NCBI GenBank assembly: GCA_037954235.1
Contig: JBBMOA010000021.1
Coordinates: forward strand, 8,943,501-9,007,500
Origin: Aulostomus chinensis
Taxonomy: Eukaryota > Chordata > Actinopteri > Syngnathiformes > Aulostomidae
Length of the DNA: 64,000 bases
Reading direction: 5' to 3'
The first letter of the stretch is position 1. Each line of letters opens with the position of its first letter. Positions 13,959 to 26,300 of the stretch are shown here, piece by piece. A program made the translations under genes and the position numbers. Under the pieces are notes generated by a model. The model was not told the origin of the DNA and made no database searches. It saw only the letters and a list, made by a program, of their open reading frames with translations.

Positions 13959-16900
13959 GGAGCAAGAGAGAGAGGGAGAGGGAGCGAGAGAGACAGAGAG
14001 AGAGAGGGGAAAAAAAGTCTGGCTCAGGTCCTTCACTCTCTGGCAGGAGACCCCGAGGCAAAGCCGGGGGAAGAGAGAGACATCGCTCCTATTTCCTGCC
14101 CCAAACCCTCAGTGCTGCTGGCCAACCAAAAGAGACACCGTCCAATTAGATTCCATTGAGGACAGACAGCACGGTTCTCCTGACTCAGGGTGGACAATCT
14201 CACACACAGTGTAATAGAACTGCAACAATTCATAGATCATTTGAAAGAAAATGAATCCATTTGTCATCGTCAAGGAAAAATGTCAAACATTTACTGGTTC
14301 CAGTTTCATAACCACAAGGATTTGTTGCAGCTATTTTTTTTGGGGGTCATTTATGGCTTTTAGATAGTTGAATGTAAAAAGAAGCCATTCTTAAAATGTC
14401 ACTTTGGGTTGTGTGAAATGGTGAAAAACATTTTTTCCAATTATCTTGACATTTTATGGGCTAAATTATTAAATGGCAGATTAATCAATGATGTAAATCT
14501 TTAGCCGCAGCCCTTAAATGTAAATCCCACTACGGTGCTGCTACCTGGGATCACAGTTGTGCCATTTTTTTGGATAGACAGCCAATAAAACTTGTAATCA
14601 AGAATCTTCTCATGATACTTTCATTATTTAAAGGTTATAAGGGTATAACTTTAGCCTCAATAAGCTGGTTGTGGTTCGTACTAATAATATCGCTTTGTTC
14701 CTCAAAGGCGCCGCTGCAGCGCGAAGGATCTGAGACTCTACTGTTATCTCGTCATAGCTCTACACTCCAGCGGCGGCGGGAAAATTCAGGCCGACACTTG
14801 AACCTACCAGATGAGCCGACTTACAAAAGATGTCCAGTGACCATATTCGTTCAATCACCAAGCAAACGTCTACTGGTGTTTGAACATAAATGCAGAGCTT
14901 ATGCTAAGTAGATTTTTTATTATTATTTAAATTATTTAATTATTATTATTTAATTATTTTCAATTTAAATCATTTTTGGGTGAAATCTCTGTTTATTTGG
15001 AGTGTGAAATGTGCTCTACAAGCTTATTTAAATCTGATACAATTTTTAGATTTTTAAAAGCTATAATGTTGAAAATCTGGTATTTTCTCTTTGGCGGCAC
15101 CTTTGGCCATAAGTAGTAATTGCAGCTGCATTACATCGCATTTCAGGGTAGGCATCAAGCGTAATTTGACTCTATTGGCCAAGTACTTGCTGCTATAAAA
15201 CTTAACACCTGCAATAATTAATTCTTTGGCCAATCCTGGCTACTATTTTTACCCCAGCAGGTAACAAAGTGATTTCCTTAACAGGCCATGATTCAAAGTG
15301 AAGTGTTTAAAACTCGAACTGAGCAAGTGAATCAAAAAATGAAAACACACACAGAGCTGCCATTCAAACTTCTAAACGGTGTCTTGCAGAGCAACTGCTG
15401 TGTTTCTCCTCCGGGAGAGTGAATCAGTGTGAGGGGAGCTTGTGAGAAAGAGAAGTCCGTGACACAGAGACACAGAGGGAGGCAGAGAGACACTGTGACA
15501 CAGCGACATGGAAAACTCGTCGCTTCCTCAGCAGTAGCCAATTAGGGCTGTGAGAAAGTGAAGAGACCCAGTGTGAAGCCCTGTTCTGCTGGATAAGCGT
15601 GCCGTTCCTCCTCTGGTTCTCACTCCTGTGAGCCTCCATAATCACAGCCTGTTCCCCTGGTCTATATTCTGCTGAATCAAGGCAATTATTCTGGAGGGTT
15701 CTGCTCAGTTTCTCTCTGATGTTCCATCCAGAGAAACAGTGTTTGGCTTTTGCCTATCCTTTAGGAGTGACTGGGTGTCTGGTCTCTCCGTGGGTCGTCA
15801 AACCAGGGTTTCGAGGGGGACAGGGTGCGTCTGAATTTAGACCTCTCCCATGCCTAAAGGCCACGCCAGAACTCAAGAGACACACAGCATCCACACATGG
15901 AAGGATTTGGCTGAGCACCATTTACAGCCTCGAGTGATGGGCGTCTCAGCTGTGACGCTGTAAACAAACTGTAAGGCACCTTGGTGGGAAATTAAAAAAA
16001 AAAAAAACCCTCATAAGACGGTCTCCAGACAGAGTTCCTGTAATCACGCTCTGCCTCTGGAGTAACTCTGGAGCTGCGAGGGAGGACAGTTGACTGCTGG
16101 GTGAAGGATTTGGAGGACAGAGGAAAAGGATACAGAAGATGCAGTATTAATTTAAGGCGTTCCTGGAAGATTGGACACTTGGCACCCCCCCTTCTTTTTT
16201 TTTTTTTTTTGCACATTCCCTCTCTTGGGCTCTCTCAAACAGTCTAAATGTCAAAGCAAGAATGTTCCCTTCTTTTTATGCGTCTCTGGCATGTAACTGA
16301 TTTCCCCTCGACACAAAATCCCAGGCATGGCAAAGCATAACAAAACAAAACGGAAGAGTTAAAGGAGTAAAGAAAAAAAACAATACGGATGTTCCAACGT
16401 ACCGTTTTTCTCTCTCATGCTCCAGCTTGACTCTTAAATCCTGTTGAGAGGAAAAATAACAACAGAGGCGAGTTATGGAAGTGGAAAGTTAAAATGATTC
16501 ATGGTTAATGGGGGTGGGTTGGGGGGGGGGGGGGGGTTGGACCCCTGAATAAATGAAAATGATAAGCTGCAAAAGAAATGTTAATTGTCCAACTGCATAA
16601 TGATGATTCATTTCCTGTATTTGGCTTAAAAAGGTACTTCAGTTTTGATAGTGCCTCATACATTTTAAACTCTTTTGCACAAAGATAACACTATTCTCAG
16701 AAAGGTGGCATGACACAATCCAAGATGTCTATTTATAAAAGCATTACCGAAGGGAATAGGAATCTGGAGGAGCCTGTAAGTCTGCATGAGGTCATGGTGC
16801 AATGACTATTGGTGAAGAAAAAGGGGTTTACCCCATCTCACAGAGCACGGCGGCACTCTGAACGGAAACTCTCCTTCCTTCTAGTGTTTTGTTTACTGCA

Positions 16901-18327
16901 TATACTGTACATATCTCATTGCCCACAACTTGCATATGTGCTATAAGAGGATTTGCCAATTATCATTCCACAGAGGCAGCAAACACATTAGAAAACACTG
17001 AGAGGCCCAAGGTGATTGAAAGGAATTAAATCCTGGAGTGTAATAAAACCATGAGGGATGATGATTAGCTGTCTAAAATATCTGCGGGTACCATTTTTCA
17101 TATTTGGAATGTCTAAAAGAGTTGCACGATTGAGTTACATTCGCATTGGCAAAAAGCTAACCATAATTTGCTAGCTCAGCTGTGGCCTACTCTGTTCTTT
17201 CTGTTAAGCCTGTCAGGAGATAAATTATTTTGAGCTTCACAAAAAAAAACCTCATGAAATGAGTCGTTTTACTTCGCGGTCAGATAAAATTTAGAAACTC
17301 CAACAGGGCCACATGATTAAGTTTTTTATTTATATTCAAGTTAACAGCAGACAGCTAAACCGAAAGGAGCTAGCAAAGCTTTAGCCTACTCCGTACTGCT
17401 CTTGAGTCCATGACATGGTGGATAATTTGTTTTAAGCCATACAAATGACATTTTATGATCAGCAATTGACCTGTTTGGTCTAATAGAATTTGTAATATCC
17501 GAAAAAAGCACTCATTAATAAGTTATTTGTATTCACGTAAGAAGCCAAGCGCTAACCAAAAGAAGCTAGGTGAGCTGTGGCCTACTCCAGAGTCTCTGAC
17601 ATAGTGGAAGATTATTTTAAGCCATATTTTACGCCAAATGACTTGTTCCATGGTCAGAATTTGATCCACTTGGTCAAATAACAATAGGAAAGTCTGAAAG
17701 AGTCACACAATTGAAGTATTTACATTCAAATTAACACAAGGCTAACCAAAATTAGCCGTCTCAACAACTCCGGCCTTTCTGTTTTGACTGTAAAATGATG
17801 GAGAACTTCCAAAATTAAGCTAAACAAAAGTGGCACAGCACTTTCACTATATGCTGTGCAGAACTGAAGGATTTAGCTTGATTTAGCTAAAGAGTTAGCT
17901 TTGGCTATGAGCTTGATGAGAACTGTGTGAACTTATTTAGTGAGGACTTTAATATAAGGGATGTTCATTTATACGAAACTATGATGCACTGTTGCTTTAA
18001 ACTGTGTCGGTCACACGTGCACTGTTGTCACTGTCAACACTTCAGCTACAGCGTCATTGAACTTTGTCAGACAGCAGCTGTCGGTTTGAAAAAAACAAAA
18101 CAAAAAAGAAAGAAAAGATAATTAAGGCACCGCTATGTTTTTTTTGTGTGTGGTTAATAAACTTTAATTGAGGTTTAATTGAGACAGCAAGTCTACACAC
18201 ACCATCTGTAGTCATAGTTACAACTGATTCCTACGCTGGGAGGTCTTTTTGTTAAGCTTCCACCCTACCAGAGGTTAGGTTTTGATGCAAAAACATTCAA
18301 CATTCAAGTTTCAACATGCAGTGTGTG

Positions 18328-18367
<40 letters not shown>

Positions 18368-18492
18368 TACTTACCTGTTTGTACAGTAAGCTTCTGTTCT
18401 TAGGCTTGTGGCTGTTGTGCTGAGTATAGCAACGACCCAGGGCTGCCAGGTCCTTCATGATGGAGTTGAGCGCCTCTTCGTCATCTAGAGAT

Positions 18493-18569
<77 letters not shown>

Positions 18570-19984
18570 GCATCTGTAATGTCCAATCACTTTACATTTC
18601 CTGTAGCTGTAAAACTCAATTTACTCAAATTTCCCATGTGACCACAAGATGACGGATGAGTGATGATAGCTGAAGAAAATGACGCAGTTTGGTCATTTTT
18701 CTTATGGGATTAACTACACCAGCCAATGAGGCAACACCTAGTCTGATGACAGAGTTTCCATGAAGGAAAGTCCCACCCCCCCCCCCCCCCCCCAAGAAAA
18801 AAAAATAAAAACAGCACATCCTAGCCTAGATCTTATTTCTGGTGAACATCACACAGGTTTTACCTGATTGAATTTGCACTTTCAGTACTCGTTGCACATA
18901 AAAACTTGGAGGATAAAATTGTCATGATATACACCAGATTTCACATCATAAACTCATCTTCCAGCTCAATCCAGAGTCCTTAATCCCACCAATTTGGCTA
19001 TCCAGCATGCATTCACAATGAGATGACACAGCCAGCTTGATATGTCTCCTGACCGCAAAGACGATCGGCTGTTTGGAGGGAGGGGGGCAGGGTTATGTCT
19101 CACATAAAGGCCATCTTTGTTGTTGCATATTTTTTGATTCTGTCCACTGTCTACCTCTCAGGTGAGGTCGACCACATATGGAAATAGAAAACACCAAGAA
19201 AGTGGAAAACACCTTTCGATTGGTTTGCCAATGGTTTGAGTCCTAACTCATGCAGCTAATTCTGATTTTGATGTTGTTTTCTATTGCTTGAAGAGTCCCG
19301 GCTTTGATTTACATTAGAATTACAATGTAATGTCTTCATGTCATATACAGGAAGGTATTATACAATAAGGGTGTGTTCACAAGCGCCACCTTGTGCAAAC
19401 AGGAACTGATATTCCCACAGTAGGTGTGCAGGGATCTGAGGGTCCGCTAGTGGCTGCTTGCAGCTCCAATCAGAGCCCGAGCATGAAAGGGGCCAGAGGC
19501 ACACCTTGGCAGACACCTAAGCTCTCTCATGATTTAAGCTCCCAATCACTCCACATACGGGCAAAGGTGTTTAATAACACACTTCAATATTTCATTACAT
19601 ATCAATAGAGGGATTTCAAAAGGGTTATTTTAGTTTGGGCTCCAGTAAGATTGATCTTTTCCTTTTGTCAAGCACTGACAGATTCAGAGTCAGTGAAGCT
19701 GCGGGCGGTGGAGGTGAACACGATCTTATTGACTTTGATGAAGAAATCCAAGGCTAAACAAGTCAAGTGTGTTTCACATTCATAATTCTCTCCTACTCCT
19801 ATTCCTCCTCCTCCTCCTCACAGGGGGGGGGGGGGGGGGGGGGCATGTGTCAGGCCTGTAGTGTTCATTAGAACGCTCTGAATTCATTTATCAAACATAC
19901 AAAAGAGTGCACCTCAGCATCTAGTTGGTATTCATTTCTCACCCCTCAACTCTTACTTCATACATCTGTCCCACATGAACGTGT

Positions 19985-20035
<51 letters not shown>

Positions 20036-20338
20036 CACTTGAGCAATCATGCAGATGAGCATGTCAAGCATTATCAAGAGACTTTAATAGCCCAATTAAG
20101 CGAGTGTGGTGATTACAATACAAAGAAGAGGTTGTTGACCTCAGCTCATGCCTGCCTCTCAGATGAGCCATGGGTATATTCAATAGAAAATGCACACAAA
20201 CACACACACTCACTGTTCAGCACTACATCGCACAAACAGCACCTGCAGGAAAGACTGCATTCTTTCCAATTAAAAGGATGTATGAATATGTGAGCGTGAG
20301 TGAGTATGTGTATGTGTCTGTGTGTGTGTGTGTGTGTT

Positions 20339-20380
<42 letters not shown>

Positions 20381-23300
20381 GACCAGTCATTCATAAAGAG
20401 AAGGGGAATGTTACTGGATGTCTGTGTTAGCAGCATGGCAAGCAGATGGGGTCTGAGGTGCCATTTGATCTTTTTCCCACTGAGCAACTCTTGTAGCCAG
20501 CTGTTCGCCAACAGTGGGCCAGTCTGTAGGTTCACTGAGGGGTCGCATCACACACACACACACACACACACGCACACACACGCACACACACACAGATGTA
20601 CATCGAGCAGAGATGGGGACTTGAGTCATTGCGACTTGGACACTCGTGTTGACTCGATTCTCTGTATTGATGACCTGTGATTAGACCACAAAAAAAAGGA
20701 AAAAAAAAAAAGAAAAAAGAGTGAGACCCAATCTGGAATCAGAGGTCAAAGACTTGGGACTCGAGAAATGACAACTTCCTCCTCGCATCCTCCTCTGTTC
20801 TGCAACAGCTCACAAACTCCAAGCCCCCAGAACCTCCTCCACAGTACGGGTGACCAAGCCTTCTCTCCTGTCGTGCTTAATTATGCTAATCTTACTGTGT
20901 AGCAGTTTGAGATTGTTGTCATGTGAAGTGCGTTACAGAAAAATGTATTATTATTATTGTTGTTATTATCTTGATAAACTGATCAACCTGACTGTTCATT
21001 TTTGGTATTCAATTAGAAAACTGAGTAAATGAGGTAAACATAGCTTTGAAAAGGAGTAAATACAAGTTAAAAGTTCTAGATCAGGTAACGTCAGTGTGTA
21101 ATGGAGATTGAAGTAAATACAGGTTTAAAAGAGTAAATAAAAAAAATATAGGTTAATAATTGTGTAAAAAGTCTTAAAAAATGGTGTCAGTAAGTGAATA
21201 TGGTTTTGAAATGTGGTAAATACAGGTGTAACACAGTAGCTGAAGTCAATGTGAGTTTAAAACATTAAATTGAATTAATTGTAGGTTATTAACGGAATAA
21301 ATCAAGTGACTCGACTCAAGTAAATCTGATTTTCCATGACTTGAGACTTGACTGGCCTTCAAAAAATCGACTTGAGAGTTCACTTGTCACAATTTCGGAA
21401 TAAAACTTAATTTGGATGGACATAACTTGTGACTTGACGTGCTGCAGAGGTGACCTACATCAACATCCATGTTGCTTTAATAGCATAAGTAAGTAGAGTG
21501 GATCGGACACACCTCAAAGTTGCTTAAGATCAAATGAAATGGGTCACACACACGCACAACAAATGCTGAGCCATGCAACTCCAGGACTGTGGTTCTCAAC
21601 ATTTCTGAGTTGGGACATCTCAGAATAATCAAGTTCTATTAATAAATCTAATTTGAACTTTGGATTTAAATCGAAATTTTTTGATTTTAAAGCACAGGTA
21701 TTGTGTACAGGGCAGCACAGTGGCGCAATGGTTAGCACTGTCGCCTCACAGCAAGAAGGTTCCGGGTTCAAGCCGAGTCTGCATGTTCTCCCTGTTCCTG
21801 TGTGGGTTCTCTCTGGTACTCCGGCTTCCTCCCACAGTCCAAAGACATCAAGAGGGGACGAGGCTGATTGATACTCTAAATTGACCGTAGGTGTGGCTGT
21901 GAGTGTGAATGGTTGTCTGTCTCTATGTGTTGGTCCTGTGATGGACTGGTGACCTGTCCAGGGTGAACCCGGCCTCTCGCCTGAAGGCAGCTAGGATAGG
22001 CTCCAGCCCCCCCATGACCCTTAACAGGATAAGCGGTAGAAAATGGAAGAATGGATGAGTATTGTGTACTTTATGCCTCAATCAACAACAATGGTAAACT
22101 GTTCCAATAGATTTAGTTTATACGGGTTTTCAATTGCAGGCGCACTTAAGGACCAAAGAATTAAAATCCCATCTCATGCCGTAGTTAAAACAGAGAGGAC
22201 TGAAAGTGTAGAATAAGTTATCTGTTGGCATAATTTTTTAATGTTAAACATAAATGTGACAATTTTAGCAACTCAGAATCCTTTGAATGCAAGGTTTACA
22301 TCTTCTTACGAGGGTTGCTGGGTCCCGCTAAGTGACTGACAGACACATCGCATGCGATTGCTTGTTTAAGAGATAAGGCAGATGGAAGAATCCAAATCAC
22401 ACCATACGTCAATAACCTGCATCGCCCCGCAGGCAAAACCACCCAGAGGCTAAGTTATAAGTGAATCCACCTCGAGTCCCTGTAGTACTGGGGCCTCTTG
22501 TAATATCAGCTGTCAGCTAGAGTGGATGAGTGAGTGCAGCAGCCTGGTTCTCTCTGAACAGGAAGGAACTGAGTCACCGTCTCTGTCCTCAAGACAGAGC
22601 TGGGCCTGTTATTCCACATCAGCAAATTAATGGATTTTTTATTGAATCAGTCAAAGATGGGGACATGAGGGAAAACATCTTTCACCCCGACCGGCCTCTT
22701 ATAAAAAGCAAACCTAAAAAACCAAAAGAAAACCTTTTTAATATTGCACATGAGGAAGGAAGAATGAGTGGGACTTCTTTTTTTATGGGATTTGACTTGA
22801 GAGAAAGATTTTCATAATCTACTCTTAATTAATCTGCTGTCCTACAAAATGGTAGTCAGAAAAAAAATCACTATTTGCCAGATGATATCTTTTAATTGCT
22901 TATTTTGTTGGTCCAACAATCCCAAACCAAAAGATATTTAATTAAAACAGAGCAGATGCAGCAGAAGCAGCTATTATCTGAACTTATCGTCAGTTTTATC
23001 AAAAAAAAAAAAAAAACACACACACACACAGACACAAAACAAACAAAAAAAAAAACAAACACAAATTTTTGTCAATGAATCCAACACAGATTATTTCAAA
23101 TACTGCCTCTGTCCCTCTGTCTCTCTCTGGTGACGAGTGTTGTTTTAGTCCAACCTCTCCAGGCTCTTTGCTCACCCGTCTGTTCGCAGTCAAGGATACA
23201 AAACAAACAACAGAGGCTGTAACCTACGTACGTATAATAGTACAGAGGAAGAGCGGGCTGCTAGAGGGGGCAGCCACAGTGTGAGAAATGCGTGGTGGTA

Positions 23301-26300
23301 TACAGCGTTGGCTCTAATGGATCTCTGAATTAGACTCTACTGTTTCCTCAACAGCTTCCCGATGCCGCCACGACTGTACAGACTTAATGGTCCGCTCCAT
23401 TTGTGTGTCCTCATCAAAGGTCCGCCATTTTATGTGTCATCAAAATTGAACATCAAGAAGTGGAAGTAAAAGCAAAGCAGCAAAAAACAACAACAACAAA
23501 AAAAAACCTCCTCTGCCCTGAAGCTGACCTGAATCTAAATTCTGAAAGACTACCCGCACATTTCCTTTACCTAGTAAATGATGTAAGGGTATATAGGGAT
23601 AGCTTGATGAGTGGTGCAAGAATTGAGTCTTAAAACCTGGAGAAAAAAAAACTTAGCACTGTTGAGACTAGGGGTTTTTGGTTGAGACAAACTTGAGAAT
23701 TTCAATGCTTTCAAGTATTTTTAAAACTGGTGGTTGCTAAGAAGTGGCTAAATGTGACTACAGAATTTGTTGCAGATGTTATCATGCCTAAATAAGAATA
23801 GGCCCCAAGCTATGTCTTGAGTTCATGTTGTTTGCAGCATAACGTTCGCTTGTGATATTCGCATTTACATTTCAACAATTTTAAAAGTTTTGTTCATTTG
23901 TTAGGATTATCTTGTGAAACAAAAGTGTCATAAGCTTTCTTGTTATTTTCAGCAAATCCACTGTAAAAATAAATCTGGCTTTTGATCAAGGGAACCCAAT
24001 GGGGATGCTAACTTCCAGGTTGGAAACACGTTAGGATCGTTGGACAAAGTCAAAGTCATTGGGGTTTGGTATGTATAAATACTGCACTTGTAGATTTTGC
24101 CACTTTCAAGTATCTTAAAAATAGCAGTTGCAAACAAGTGGCAGAAAGAAACTTTACACAGAGTTTTTGATGGCTAAAAATGAGCTAGGTTTGGTGAAGC
24201 CACGCATCTGTGGTGTAGCCCGTTTATACAGCAGCATAACGTTAGCTTTGTACTGCTAACAGTGTTATTTTTGCATAAAAATCGCAAAACTTGTGTTCCT
24301 TAATGAAATTATCTCGTGAAACAAAGAGGTGTGGGTCTCACAGGCTTTTGTCAATGTTGTTCTCAGTAAATTCGATGCAAAAAAACCCACTGGCTGGTCG
24401 AGGGAACACGAGGTGTTGCTATCTTCCACGTTGGCCAATTGAAATACATCATACCTCAGTCATTCAGATGCTACCAATTTAGGCTGTATTTTTTTTCAGA
24501 CAACACAATTCTCTCTTCTTCACAACAGCAGATGTCTTCATTTGACTGTAAAGTTTCATATATTTACACAGATTGACTACAGCTGATAAAAAGTTTTAAA
24601 AAAAAGGGCCCCTGGCAAGGCTTGGTTTTTATTTTTCTCCCATTGCTAACAGAAAGTTGAACAATTCTATTTCAGCTTGGGAAGCACAAAGGGAGCTTCA
24701 TGTAAATGTGCAAGCGTGACAGCAAAATGAGTTCAGTTGTTGGGGAGGGTGCGGTCTGAGAAGAGCCCATATATGTTCCAGTCAAATGCACAAATCTAAA
24801 ATAATGTACCACCTCAGCAAGGGGGAAAGAGAGGAGTAGAAATGTATAAAGACTCATGCATACAGAGAGTATATGAAGTGTTGATACAGCTGATCACTGG
24901 GGGAACCACACACACTAAAAGTCACAATATTCCTTGACAACCCTCATTTCTATTGATTAAATCCAAGTCTAGTTTTCTCTTATTAAGCTATTAATCTAAC
25001 TTTTATGCCTGAATATATATGATGTTTATTTGTAAATATCTACATTTGTTTCCATAACCCCCTATAAATGAGGTTATTACATCACTCGGGCCCGGTCCGC
25101 GGCCGCTGCCAGCCTGAGGCCAGCCAAGGCTAACCACCAGCACAGCGGAAAGCGACCAGCTCACACCCCAAACACACATCACTGCCAATAGCAGCTTTGC
25201 AAACTGACAGCAGCCGTTTTAGGACCCTCATGTCAGTGTGACCCAGCAGAGTTTATCATTTTCTTTGAGATTGTAGCTCATCGCTTGGGTACCTGCAGTT
25301 TATTTCCTGCGCTTCTTCCCGTGTCTGGGGTAAAATGTGACTCGCATTAGAAAACGGGGAATCCCAGGAAGTCAAGCAGAGTGAGCAACATTACACAATG
25401 GAGGCAGATTGCTCACCATTGCATCACCGCTCTGCATCTTTTATTTTTTTTTGACAGTGTCTGGATGAAAATGTCTGAGGTTATTTAGTGAGCTCTTGAG
25501 TCTCGTTCTTAGAAACCACAACAGCTAAAAGGTAGAGAAAACACGCCGCTACTCCGGGACATTTTTAAGAACGAAACTGGCTTCAACTTGCATGATAACA
25601 CAGTATGTGCAAGAACCAGCTAGGCAGCAACTGTGTGTGAGTCCGGCTGCCTGAATAAAGACATTGAGGGGATTTCCTGGTGCCGAGAGACACATCATGG
25701 CAAAGGCATCCGGCAGGATTAGCAGCTGGAGCCAAATGAGTTCTAGCTCTGCAGCAGCAGCAGAGACAGCACGGGCCGAGCTCTGACGCACACATATGCA
25801 CAAACTCCAGCAATACAATAATCACGGCACACTCTGAAGTCACCTTGCTACTTGTCGAAAACTGTAAGACAGCTGATTATCCACCTAATGGGCGTGATGG
25901 TTAAACCTCTGAAGTAAATGTTTCACAAAGAATAATAGCTCTGATGTAATCTGGGGTATTCTGGGTGTGTGACGATTGTTGTGCAATTAATGTTTGTACA
26001 TGGTCTATGCTGAGAGTGTTTTCACTGGGGAATGTCTGCAAACATTTCTTTGCATTCAGCCTCCGAAGGCGGTGACATTCTCTCTCTCAGCCTGTGTCAG
26101 CTCTATTAGCGCCATGCTGTAATGGAAGTGTAATGAGCTGTTAAAGAGCTGTTTGTTGAGTTATTTATATCACTCTCCAGTCCATGGAGGATGGAGGTGG
26201 AGCCAGGAGGCAATCATTATAGGAGAAGTTTGCCTCGAACGCCTCAAAGCCAGGTGACAATGTATAAATAGTTTCAAAGTTCATTGAAGGAGCAGTTTGT

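Noticed and set aside
13661..14149. 162-codon open frame with RERERE repeats
   Set aside because: Produced by the GA-rich tract, with no splice context or similarity. Same verdict for the GA-driven frames at 38,870-39,270 and 20,300-20,680.
18297..18590. Long open frame rich in CVCVCV and THTHTH as a protein
   Set aside because: It is the dinucleotide repeats read through in frame. Only the central part (18375-18484) is a genuine MAP3K3 exon.
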